Source: Rhinopithecus roxellana (Eukaryota; Chordata; Mammalia; Primates; Cercopithecidae). Taken from it: a stretch of 64,000 nt of DNA. Position numbers and translations under genes: made by a program. Below are positions 24,556 to 35,258 of the stretch, in pieces. Positions within the stretch are counted from its first letter, which is position 1; each line of letters begins with the position of its first letter. Location of the stretch: the NCBI RefSeq assembly GCF_007565055.1, contig NC_044568.1:36917156-36981155 (forward strand). The letters run 5' to 3'. The notes below the pieces were generated by a model. That model did not search any database, was not told the DNA's origin, and worked only from the letters and a program-made list of their open reading frames with translations.

Positions 24556-26188
24556 AGAAAGCAGGTTCTTAAAAGATATGTATCAAAACAAAACAAAGGG
24601 GGTAAAGACAGCTTAAAATTCCTGAGGCTGTTGACACACCCAGATAACTGGTGATTACAGTTATGCCTGCTAAGACTTGGATGCATGCGGCTTGGTTTTC
24701 GTTAGCTCCCTTGATCTTTTTTTTTCTAAATAAGGAAACTCTGGGTTATTGGCATCACGTTTACTCCCCATCACCTGACAAGATTTGCAGGATAATTGCT
24801 CAGAACTAAAACATTGATCCAAATTTTTGTTTTATTTTGAAAATCCTATGTAACTTAACATGCTAAATAATCTTGTTTACCTCTCTTTTGGATGTTTGGG
24901 GGTCCTCTGTAGCATCCTAAAGTTAGGCGTCAGGAAAGACAATTTTTAGGCTGCAATTTGATTTTGGAAAGCCTATCAAATATGTTAAAGGTTTAAAACA
25001 CTAGATATTATGAAAAATCATTCCAGGTTACCATAAGTTATTTATTTAGCCAAAATGATGACTCAATTTAAAAAAAAAAAAATCCAAAACCTTAACTCAT
25101 TAAGAGGGAAGACTTAACTTTCCAACCTGTCTTTTGCTTCTTTTTTCAGTAGCTTATTCAAAAGGCAAACAGAAATCTTTCATTATCCTTTACTATGACA
25201 TGAAAACCTTATTCAAGAGAGAGAAAGCAAAATTTCAACTATGCTTTAGTCTGCTGTTAATGTCAACCCCAATTTTTAATAAAACCTTATAGAAAAATCT
25301 ATCCAACCGTAATCAGTTTGACCATGAGGTGAGATTCTTATAACCCTTTTATAGCCCTTTAGAAATTTTTGTTAAATAGATCGGTGCCTTAAGAAAACTG
25401 TATTGTGCTTTTATTTCAATGTTCAATTTATGGAAAAACCAAATTTTTGAATTTACCCTTTTGAAAAACTCTTTTGGAAAAACCCTTTTGAATTTAATCA
25501 GTGTGTGACATACAGAATGTCTTTTACAAGATTAATTTCTACAAACCTTCCACAACTTATTTAAACCTCTAGCTTTATCTTATCTAATTTAAAATAATTC
25601 TTTAATCCTCTAAACAAGGTAAAAATTTACATTCCCATGCCTTCTTATAAATTATGCAGGTCAAATATTAGGTTGGCTAAATGCTTTAAGGTCTTAAACT
25701 GCTTCTTTGGCTTTTGAAAATTGTTTGACACGCCCACTTTACAGTTTGGTAAGGCTTGGGGACATATGGAGTTAACCACAATCTCAACTATGCTGGAAAA
25801 AGTGAGACCTTATCCACCTCTAGTACATAATTAAAATAACTTAACAGAGTTTACAACAAAATTAAAAATTACTAAGAGTTACCATTATAACATGTAATTG
25901 AGATGACTGAAAATAAGTGTACTTGCAAGGTGTGTAAGGAAAGTAAAATGTGTTTTTGGTAAAAGATTTTAAGAAGGCATGGAAACGGAAATATTGGCTT
26001 TGTTCCAATCCAGTTTCCTTTCATGGAGGTCTAGCTGTTGCACAGGATTGGAATAAGGTCCTGGGGTAACTGAAGGCATCTGGCCGAGGCCACACCTTGG
26101 CATTGCATGAAGGCTCCTAGACTGGCTCCAGTTCCTGAAAGCCCATTATGGTGTAATATCATCTCTGTGCTTTGCAACAACATCCTTC

Positions 26189-26284
26189 ACATTGTATGTA
26201 AAGAAAGGATAACACCAGAGAAAAAGACAGAAAGAAACATTGTATGTAAAGACATGATAACACCAGAAAAAAGAAAGAAAGTGC
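26189..26284 (+). repeat. 48-bp tandem duplication in ERV internal region
   Basis: Two copies (26189-26236, 26237-26284), each beginning 'acattgtatgtaaaga' and continuing 'ggataacaccag' or 'tgataacaccag'. It is in the same frame in the short plus-strand ORF here ('ITPEKK' repeated as 'ITPEKR'). It may be a feature of the family and not of this copy. Confidence 0.85.
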
Positions 26285-26566
26285 AATGGGAAGGACTGGA
26301 GGTCCAAGTACCAACTGAACTGGATTGGAACAAAGCCAACATTTCCAACACCCAAGGGTGATGGAGGATTGCCAGTTTCCTCCCTAGCAAGCCTGTCCTC
26401 TGTGTCTTAAGTTTAGCAGCTACGACAGTTCTTTTAACAGGCCGACAGAGGCCCCGTGTTTTTCCTTCATTCTGGCTATTGTGGAGTTTAGGGACTCTGA
26501 AAAAAGGACAGAGAGCAGCACGTCTGCTTTAACTCACACTTGCACAGATCCCTGACGAGCCCCTCC

Positions 26567-28330
26567 AAATGTCACAGGACCCTTAGGTTGTGGCTTTGCC
26601 AGTCAGGAACCTCTGTGGCCAGCGGCGCCTCTGCTTGAGTTTTGCTCACACCCGCTGGGATCATTCTGCTTGCTCAGTCCAGCAGGGTGCCTTTGGCTTA
26701 CACTATCGACCCCAAGCTTATGCCTGCCAATGCAAGCCAGGTGCAGAGTGGCAAGGGGTGTGTGAGTAAGTGAGTGTGGGGTCTGGCCACTGCACACAGC
26801 CAGGCACACCTGCTGCTGTGGCAGGGCAGGCAGCTCCAGGTGCCGACACAGGTGCCAGCTCCATGCAAGGCTGGGGCTGGACCAGATGTACGACAAGTGG
26901 CTTTCGCTGTGGCCACCAGCATCTAGATGAGGTGAACACAGTGGCATCCAAAAGTACAGAGATGCCAGGAACTGCATATCCCCAAAGAGGGTGTTAGAGT
27001 GTGTCACAGCCATGGCTTGGGGAGCCCCAAGGTCTGGGCTCTAGAGTGGCTAGAGCCACAGCTCTTCTCTCCTTCTCATTGCCCACACTGCTGTGAGAGG
27101 TTGGGGAGTGTTTTGGGGGGTCATGTTTCAGCCCATTTGTGTTAAGCTCTTTCAGTCCCCCACCCTGCTCCAGCCTGCAGCTCCTGGGTTGGCCCAGTCA
27201 TACCACTGTTCCTGTCACATGGGGCAGCTGCCTAGAGCTGAAAAAAGGCAGGAGGCCTATGGTGTTACAGCAGCTCTGGCTTGGGAAATCCCAAGGTCTG
27301 GTGCCTCAGAAGGGTTGACACACTTTGCTCTCACAGTTTGGGAGTGTGTCACTGCCTGCAGCTTGGCCAGGAACATGGTACAGCTCCTTTCACTCCTGCC
27401 ATTTGGTGGATCCAAAGGTCTTGTCCCATGTTGAGGAAGAATGAGGTTATGTGGACAACTGAAGGGTGAGCAAGGTGGAGAGAAGCTTTACTGACTGACA
27501 AAATGGCTCTCGGGAGACCCAAAGTTGGTAGTTACTATCTGTAGGCAAGTGTCTGAATTTGGCTGAGTCAGGAGTTTTTATGGAATCAGAAGGGAGGAAG
27601 TGTTTGCTGATTGGTCCATGGGCATCCATGGGCAGGCCTGAAAAAAGCACCATAAAATTGGCCAAAAGGCATCAATGAAGTTCTTACTCCAGGTTGCAGA
27701 CTCTACACAGAAGTGATAGCCCAGCCCCAAAGGCTTCAGGCTGTCTCTGGCTTGAAGGTGTGGTTTCACCAGGAACCCGCCCCTTCTTGCCTAGGGACCT
27801 GTCTGTGTCCCACCACCATCAACATGCCATCCATGGTGCCCAGACTATCTCTGTGCCAAGGGGTACCTGCATGTTCATGAGCCACCCTCAGCCCCGGGGC
27901 CTCCCTTCTGTACTTGTCAGTGCCTGAAGTCTAGAGGGGTTCAAGAAGGCCTATGAGCACTATCTCGAACATGCACACACCTGGCCAACTCACAACAGCA
28001 CCTGGGCTCAGCCACAACTTTGCTGCACACCAGAGCTGGCACCAGGAGCAGGGAGAGTCCAGGGAGCAGGAGCAGGCACTTACAAGCCTGCAGGGCTTCC
28101 TGATCCCCCAAGAGCACAGGGATGCCTGAATCTGGAGCCACAGCTGGGCAGCTGCAGCTGCAACCAGGAACATGGGCTCCTGCCCCAACAACTCAATAGG
28201 ATATGGGGCTCCTGCTGGGATTACCTGTTTCTAGTCCCCATCAGCTCCACAGAGTGCACAGCCTTGGACACACCTATTCCACTGCAGCTGTATCATGGCA
28301 GCAACCACTCCAGATGGTCTGCCACTGCCA
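26567..28330 (+). repeat. 3' LTR of the ERV1 provirus
   Basis: Long, GC-richer LTR beginning 'tgtcacaggaccc' and ending near 'gccactgcca'. Several short frames (for example 26603-27013 minus, 27931-28191 minus) run through it, but they follow no coding pattern and have no recognisable domain. Confidence 0.7.
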
Positions 28331-28413
28331 TTGGAATCAACCTAGATGCCTATCAATAGTGGACTGGTTAAAGAAAATGTGGTACATATACACCATGAAA
28401 TACTGCACAGCCA
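28331..28413 (+). mobile_element. LINE-1 ORF2 fragment, middle part of the broken L1
   Basis: 'ggaatcaacctagatgcc' continues the L1 text that stopped at 23739, followed by 'aaagaaaatgtggtacatat' and 'caccatgaaatactgcacag'. An Alu interrupts it at 28414 and the text resumes at 28721. Confidence 0.88.
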
Positions 28414-28720
28414 GGCTGGGTGTGGTGGCTCACACCTATAATCTCAGAACTTTGGGAGGCCAAGGCGGGGTGGATCACCTTAGGTCAGAAGTTCAAGACC
28501 AGCCTGGCCAACATGGTGAAACCCTATCTCTACTAAAAATACAAAAAAGTAGCTGGGTGTGATGGCAGTCACCTGTTATCCCAGCTACTCGGGAGGCTGA
28601 GGCAGTAGAATCGCTTGAACCCGGGAGGCAGAGGTTGCAGTGAGCCGAGGTGGCGCCATTGCACTCCAGCCTAGACAACAAGAGCGAAACTCTGTCAAAA
28701 GAAACAAGAGAGAGAGAAAA
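28414..28720 (+). mobile_element. AluS-type inside L1
   Basis: Full-length sense Alu ('ggctgggtgtggtggctcac' to 'ctctgtcaaaag'), with a tail that has drifted into GA units. Target duplications are 28397-28413 'gaaatactgcacagcca' and 28721-28737 'gaaatactatgcaatca'. They are diverged, but both match L1 ORF2 at this site. Confidence 0.92.
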
Positions 28721-28876
28721 GAAATACTATGCAATCATGAGAAAGAACAAGATTGTGAATTGACAAAGATAGCCAGCTAGAAGCAGATACTGAGCCCCAC
28801 TCTCGCAGAGAGAAATAGAGGGGGCAAGTAAATACAGCACCTTCAACTGAAACATCCAGGGATGCACACTGGGATT

Positions 28877-28908
<32 letters not shown>

Positions 28909-29164
28909 CAGTTCAACCCACACAGAATGAAGAAAAGCAAGGCAGAATGACCACCCACTCAGGAGTGACATGGAGCTAGGGGAGCCTCTCCTGCCCAGGG
29001 CAGTGGTGAGTAAGTGAGCAACCCTGAGGACTCACACTTCTCCCACAGATCTTTGAAACCCTCTGGTCAGAAATTTCCTTGTGAATTCTCTCCACCAGGG
29101 CCTGCAGTCTGACATGCAGAGCTATGTGGAGTCTTGTCAGAGCAGCCGCTCAGGCACATGTAGA
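28721..29164 (+). mobile_element. L1 ORF2 end joined to an L1 5' UTR fragment
   Basis: After 'gaaatactatgcaatcatgagaaagaa' (ORF2 text) the sequence changes near 28755 to L1 5' UTR: 'gatagccagctagaagcag', 'agagagaaatagag', 'cagcaccttcaactgaaaca', 'cagggatgcacactggga'. Then, after a run of about 29 A (28880-28908), come 'gaatgaccacccactcagg' and 'atggagctaggggagcctct'. It stops near 29160. The 5' UTR therefore lies downstream of an ORF2 piece of the same orientation. This is not the order in an intact L1, so it is either a second L1 or a rearrangement. Confidence 0.7.
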
Positions 29165-29232
29165 GCCACCTCCATCACTGGGGATTATATTTCAACATGA
29201 GATTTGAGGGGACAAATATCAAAACTATATCA
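29165..29232 (-). mobile_element. MaLR LTR end fragment
   Basis: 'cactggggattatatttcaa', 'catgagatttgagggga', 'aactatatca' is the complement of the first part of an MST/THE1 LTR, ending with the CA that marks the LTR terminus. Confidence 0.7.
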
Positions 29233-31369
29233 AAAGGCATATAAATACTATTTGCTGTGTTTTTTTACATGCACAGAGGAGTATATAGAGAAGAAATGAA
29301 GACCCAAAGAAGCATTCAAACCTGGGGGTTTATATACCATTCTAGCAAAGGGCAAAACATTGTAAGAAAAGACCAAGGAAGAAAAGTTTTGGTCTCTCAT
29401 GGTGGTACATTATTGGATTATAATTATATGAGGTAAAGTAAAGAAAGATAGGGTTGCTCTGTAAGATGTTGTTTATGCAGTCTCATCTCAGTACTGTTCC
29501 TGTCTCTGCTGATAAAAGTTGTTCTTCCCTTTCTGATATGAGAGAGGGAAATACATTCACAAAGAAAATTTAAGCCCCACTTTTAGGCAGATAAGGGAAG
29601 GGTAGAGGGTACTTCTGTGTCTTTTTTTTTTCTACATTGCCTTCAGCTCAAAATAATCCTGATGCTTAAAATGGCATATTTTGGGGTGGCACATTCTGCT
29701 TCTCTTCATGGTTTATAGATGATAGATCCAAAAACAGCACCAGAGTCTTTGGATTCCAAATGCAACAGTCTTCCCATTTCATCAAGCCTGAAAAACTCTT
29801 CAAATTGATTTTATTAGTTAGTTCCACTCATCAGCCAACTAAGAGCAACTGATGTTAAGCCTCTTACCATGATGACCATGGAAACGGATTCTGGAATATC
29901 AGTTTAGACTTGCTTGCATCAGTTCCTCCTATCACCCTCCTATCATCCTTTCACCTCACCTATTTCCTGCGTGGACACTGTTATGAAGAGTAGAAGGACA
30001 TTATCAACACTTATTAACAAAGGAAACAATTTATTATACTGTTCTTTATGTTCAAAAAATTTAGAAAATGTATATTAAAAAAACAACCAATTTCTCCTTT
30101 CGCATCAAAGGACAGTTAATAATGTCAAATCACCAATTAAGAGAATGCATTTGAGAGCCTACATTTAATTGCATTCTTATAAGTCACTTGAAATAAATAG
30201 AAATAACGAATGGGTTTAGTCACCACTTTTGTACCAAATTCCATTACTTGTAACTACTAAAAGATTCATTATCAACTGAGAGCTACATGAGCTATATTTA
30301 TTTTAGTAATATATCTGTGTTACAAGCTTACCAAATTCTCCTTTTCTAACTAATTTATTTGCATAAACATCAGATTATTGTCTAAGGAAAAAATGAAGAC
30401 TCACAGGCATCTCAAATAAATATGAGTAAATGGCTCTTTTTCTCAGTTTCTTCTCCTGTGCTAAGGTGAAGTAAAATTCAAATTTATTGGGCAAAATTAG
30501 CGACCAATGTGGTTAGAAATCTAAATGCAATTAATTTAATAAATTGAAAACTTCTGTACTGCTCTCCAAAATTCTTTTTTTCAATGGTCATTTATCTTTA
30601 TTTGACTTCCAGGCCATATTATTTTTATAATTGTTTTATATATATATATAATATATAAAAAACATATAAGGTAAAAGGTGTAATTGTCCTAAAAGATCAA
30701 CTTTTGCTTGAGGAATATAGCGGTATTTGGTGCTGTTCAAAGACCAGAAATGGCTACTTGCTGCTGTCAATCACTGATGCTTCTATATTAACTATAGTTG
30801 CAGGATTTTTTTTTAATTTCTTCTTCTGTGATTTTCACCTTTTGATATTCTTGTAAGTCACCCTATCCATAACTGTAAGCCATCCTATCCATATCTGGGA
30901 TTTACAGCACAAACTGAATTTCCTTTGTCATCCAGAGCACCATATATGAATGAATTAAGAATTTGATTTAACAAAATATTCCAGGAAATCTATAACTTTG
31001 GAGCACAGCCTGACTTGGGGCTGGTTGCTTTGAAAAGAATATAACAAGAAAAAATTTCAACTGTTTTCACTAAGTAGTGGGATAATCTTTTCTTCTTCTT
31101 CTTGTTCTTCTTCTTCCTTTTTTACGTATGTATTTGTGGCTGGGCAGCTCTCTTTGTTGAATACTGTACTAAAGAGAAAATGCATTTGGTCAAGGTTATG
31201 CTACATACATACATAGGTATCTGGATGATAGAGCTGGTCCATACACACAGCTCACAAGGCCACTTTCCTTAGGAGGATGTATGTTCAGACTAAAGCAAGT
31301 AGATGCTGCCTATCATTGTAACTTGGGTCTATGTGCACATATGTAAGTCTGACCTCTCATTAGTTAGTG
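29233..31369. other. Unassigned AT-rich sequence
   Basis: No gene is visible. A (TA)n patch lies at 30638-30658 and a (TTC)n patch at 31091-31118. The part near 29240-29700 could be MaLR internal sequence, but I cannot support that. Confidence 0.4.
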
Positions 31370-31373
31370 ATTT

Positions 31374-32349
31374 TGTTACAGGTAGTCAGATCGGCAATAA
31401 GCAGGGCAGGAGAGGGCTCTCCCCGCCACCCACTAGGAATGTTCTGTGATGGTTCGTCAATTACCGCATTGCCTCTCTAAAAATGATAATTCAGTAGCCA
31501 CGGAGAGACAATCTCCTGATTGTCCACACACGTTAACATTAAAAGTGTTAATTGAGGCTGGGCACAGTGGGTCACGCCTGTAATCCTAGCACTTTGGGAG
31601 GCCGAGGTGGGTGGATCACCCAAGGTCAGGAGTTCAAGACCAGCCTGACCAACATGGTGAAACCCCGTCTCTACTAAAAAATACAAACAGTTAGCCAGGC
31701 ATGGCGGCGCCCTCCTGTGGTTCCAGCTACTGGGGAGGCAGGAGAATCGCTCGAACTCCAGAGGCAGCGGTTGCAGTGAGCCAAGATTCTGCCCCTGCTC
31801 TCCAGTCTGGGTGACAAAACAAGGCTCCGTCTCAAAAAAAAAAAAAAAAAGTAAATTGAATGAAGGTCCCAGGAAGAAGCAACTGTGTTGCTTAAGAGAG
31901 AAAAATGAAAAATGGCAAAGTATGATGTTCCAGGGGCACGTTCCACCGGAAAAGGGAAGAAAGCCTCAGATGGGCATGCGTATGACTCCCTAAACACACT
32001 GCATATGCTCAATTCCCAAGGGTAAGGAGGGCATCCTGCATGCGGAGAAAAAGGCGAGCCCATAACGTCCTAGGATCAAGATTGAAGGATCTTTTTCTCT
32101 GCCCTTTTCTTCTCTTGGACCTTCAGGCACCCACTTGGATCTCTTCCAAGTGTTCTTTGCTTTGTTACCTGTTGTAAAGTCTTTTACATTTCCACTCCTG
32201 CTCTGAAACTTGCCTCAGTCTCTTTTTTCTGCTTTATGCCCCTTGGGCGAATTTTTTTTTCTGAGGAGGGAAGGACTGAAGTTGCTGTGGACCTGTATGG
32301 ATTCGCTGATAGTGACTCGGAGTAATTTGGATCTCTTCTACCGGTAACA
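31374..32349 (+). mobile_element. Solo ERV1 LTR (MER61/MER4-like) with an Alu inside
   Basis: The LTR starts 'tgttacaggtagtcagatcg' and ends 'cttctaccggtaaca'. It is flanked by a 4-bp target duplication ATTT at 31370-31373 and 32350-32353, as expected for ERV1. It contains 'ggcaggagagggctctcccc', 'gagaaaaaggcgagcccat', 'ccactcctgctctgaaact' and 'tttatgccccttgggcga', which are typical of MER4-group LTRs. Without the Alu it is about 670 bp. No internal region is attached. Confidence 0.85.
31556..31850 (+). mobile_element. AluS-type inside the ERV1 LTR
   Basis: Sense Alu from 'ggctgggcacagtgggtcac' to 17 A. Target duplications are 31547-31555 'gttaattga' and 31851-31859 'gtaaattga'. Small losses are seen in the right arm ('actggggaggcaggagaat'). 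The minus-strand frame of 129 codons at 31674-32063 combines antisense Alu and LTR and is not a gene. Confidence 0.93.
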
Positions 32350-32353
32350 ATTT

Positions 32354-34440
32354 TACCCCCTTTTTCATTTAATTATTTAAACACACCTACACAGACGTGC
32401 ACACACACACTCCTTGCCCATTAAGAATGAGTGGAAGCAGTACACACTGATCCTTAAGCTGTGAAAACTATTCTGTGTCGTAAGCAGTCTCTAACTCCTT
32501 ACCACACTATTCTTTCTAATAAGACTGCTAATTAATATATATAGTATTAGAATTTAATTCCTAATCACATTTATTATTTCCTGCTGCATTTTGAGGCATC
32601 TCTTCTGGACAATGTATCTAACTGGTCACAGACTATAAAATACGTTCTTCATACATTTAAGTATAAAATGATGTAATAACATATGAATTCACCATGTAAG
32701 ATGATCAGATAACATTTTGCCTACCTTAGTTTTTAAAGTATCTTTTCCAGGAGTCACTTTTACCGTTTTTTGAGCTCTCTGAGTTTTCTATTAACATTTA
32801 TTAAATATAAGCTGATGATTAGATCTTGTCAGTAGGCTTTCATGAAAGATGTTTCTATATAAGTATGCAAATCCATTACTGAAACTCATTTGATTTAGTA
32901 GTAGTATCTTATAGTCACCAAATGCAGAGGGACATGGTTTTTCAAGTTATATAACAGAGGAAAAGATGCAGTTTCATGCACCTAAACATAATTTTCTTTA
33001 AAAAATGTTATCAGTTTTGTAATTTCCACATGTATGCTACCACACACAAGTTTTATGGATCAATTTAAATGCTAAAACCCACCTAATGAAAGAGATTTCA
33101 GAGATACTTGAATATATATTAATTTAAGAATCTGACGTCAGTCAATAGAAAGTTATTCCAGATATCGTACTTCTTATGATTGCATTAACATTCTGTTTTC
33201 TCCCACCATTCAAGTACCTACTATCCAAATTCCTTGGTAAAATAATTGGATTATAGAATAACTTCATAGTTCTTAAAATAATTTAATTGTCATAATACCT
33301 CTAGTTTTTCTGTGAAACCAAAGGTTTAATTTGCTTCTGTTGTAGCCTAATTTCTGCTTGACTTTTTAAGGTACTGATAGTCAATGGAGAAAAAGTAGGC
33401 GACATGTTAAAATGTCATCAAAGTAGCATTCTATTTTAAACAAAGACGTATATTCTAATTCCAATGACAACGATAAAGCACTCCAGGGCGTGCTTTAATG
33501 GGCCATTAGTTTTCTTCTCGGGTGGTTGAAATTCTTTGGCCTATAGCCTTATGCTCCCCTGAGTCTCTGGGCCTCTATTAGACCCATTAAAAACACCCTG
33601 GAATGCGTTTTTTGTCTAATGTGATTATTATAAAAATGTCCAAGCTACACTTTATTCCCCAATTTGCAATAGCACTGGCATTTCACTTTCCTAAATGTTG
33701 ACATGGGGGTCTGCAGAAAATATAGTGCAGACAATCAATTAGAAAGTAAAAAGGAAACTTTCAGGCCTGTGTCAGTGGGTGCAAAAGGAAAAAAGAGAAA
33801 TATGTGAGTTAACTAAATAAGAGTAATTTTCACACCTGTTAAATGTATAGGGGTTTGAACAGCTTTGGCAAATCTCTACAAATCACAAGCTTGACAGATT
33901 GTTCTTAGCTTATTCACATTATTTCCCATCTTTCTCTGTAGTAGACAGAGACTCCTTTTTCTGTGTGCCTCTACTTCTCCAGTACAAATACACATTTATT
34001 TTATAACACTAGTAAGAAAACAGACCCTGTAATAAGAGAAAACTAACTAGCTTTTAGCACCAAAGAGAGAAGAGGCCAGGAGTGGCATGCTGATTTTACT
34101 GCCAGCAAAAGTTCTTTGAAAAAAGCATCCTTCCCTATTAAAAATGGTTCTGGAGGAGATATCAATATGTTCCTGTTTTTCCTTTCAATGATGGAATCCA
34201 ATCCATCAAATTCCATAAACTAATCAAGGTAACTGATCTACCTCTATACAGTTATTAGTGTTAAGATTATCAAAAATAGGCCAGAAAACCTTCCTTACAA
34301 TTTAATACTGGGAAATTTAAAGAAATAACTGATAGCTCTTCTTTAAAATTACAAGCAGTAAAATATAGCTTTGGGAGTTTTGGTAGCCTTTGTTCTTGCC
34401 TTTGTTCTATTTTTGGGCTTCATTGTTTTTACATTGTTCT
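32354..34440. other. Unassigned sequence with an inverted repeat
   Basis: No repeat family or gene is recognised. The only structure is an imperfect inverted repeat with arms 33475-33504 and 33581-33610, listed separately. Because so little of it is transposon-derived, it is a reasonable place to look for conserved non-coding sequence. Confidence 0.45.
33475..33610. repeat. Imperfect inverted repeat, about 30-bp arms, 76-bp loop
   Basis: The left arm contains 'ctccagggcgtgctttaat' followed by 'gggcc'. The right arm contains 'gacccattaaaaacaccctgg'-type wording whose complement aligns with the left arm with about four differences and one gap. The inner 76 bases are not symmetrical. It could be the remnant of a small DNA transposon with terminal repeats, or a hairpin in a transcript. 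Confidence 0.6.
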
Positions 34441-34450
34441 GTGTTAGAAT

Positions 34451-34465
34451 GATAGATAGAAAGAT

Positions 34466-34516
<51 letters not shown>
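34451..34516. repeat. (GATA)n microsatellite
   Basis: About a dozen pure GATA units after a short imperfect start, followed by a GA-rich patch up to about 34590. Tetranucleotide runs like this are usually highly polymorphic. The two minus-strand frames over it code only for a YLSI repeat and are not genes. Confidence 0.95.
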
Positions 34517-34666
34517 CTGAGAGGGAGGAGAGGAAGTAGAAGATGGAGAAGGAAGGAGAGAGTGAGGAAGGGAAACAGAGGGGGAGAAAGGCCTGATAAG
34601 TTGATGTGAACCATTTGGCTTAGCTGTGATTGAAGGAAGACTAGCTTTTGCATGCATCAGTTACAT

Positions 34667-35258
34667 TGTTATCAGAAAGGGGTACCGATCCACACCCTGA
34701 GAGAGGGTTCTTGGATCTCTCACAACAAAGAATTTGGAATGAGTCCACAGAGTAAAGTGAAAGCATGTTTATTAACAAAGTAAAGGAATGAAAGACTAGC
34801 TACTCCATAAACAGATCAGGGCATTTCCAAAAGCAAGAGGAGGAACATGTCCACCTTAGGTCCAATGCTTTTTTTTATATAAGATAACAAAGCAAAATAA
34901 AATCATAAGGGAGAAGTGCTCTACTACAACAGCTTGTGACAGGATTGCTAATCTTTTTTGTAATTATTGTCTTCTTTAAGAACCTATATTATTATTTTTA
35001 AAGTGAAACTTATTTTTAAACTAAGAAAATGCTTTTGTCCTTAAGACATTGGAATATTAAGACATTTCCCAGTTCTATTATTTCCTGGACTGATTAAATC
35101 CTGGGTTTGTTCAGTAAATATTATTAACTTGTTCCCTTACCTGTAAATATCCCATGACTAAGAATGCCCAACCTTCTGGGAATGCAGCCAGTAGGTGTCA
35201 CTCATTTTACCCAGCCGCTATTCAAGATGGAGTCACTCTTGTTTGAGCACCTCTGCCA
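34667..35258 (-). mobile_element. Solo ERV LTR, minus strand, family unassigned
   Basis: The plus strand reads 'tgttatcagaaaggggtacc', 'gagagggttcttggatctc', 'agtaaagtgaaagcatgttt', 'gactagctactccataaac' and ends with 'tgggaatgcagccagtaggt', 'ctattcaagatggagtcac', 'cctctgcca'. In sense direction this is an LTR with TG and CA ends whose 3' part carries the usual 'tctctttactctgtgg'-like wording. It matches a common primate LTR, but I cannot assign the name. The middle third is diverged. Confidence 0.75.

Larger units (their letters stand above)
23740..28330 (+). mobile_element. ERV1 provirus (MER52-like), inserted in the L1
   Basis: Two copies of an LTR start lie in sense direction: 23740 ('tgatatgggatccttagg') and 26567 ('tgtcacaggacccttagg'). 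Both are followed by the same order of words ('cctctgcttgagttttgct', 'gtctggccactg'/'gcctggccactg', 'gcacagcc'). The 3' LTR is long, from 26567 to about 28330, as in MER52. The 5' LTR keeps only about the first 290 bases and then runs into internal sequence, so a deletion removed most of it. The internal part, about 24030-26566, is AT-rich and non-coding and contains an AluYRa. L1 text flanks both sides. The name MER52 is from memory of the LTR; ERV1 class is more certain. No gag, pol or env frame survives. Confidence 0.75.

Noticed and set aside
34349..34657. Minus-strand frame with a YLSI repeat
   Set aside because: It is a reading of the (GATA)n microsatellite.
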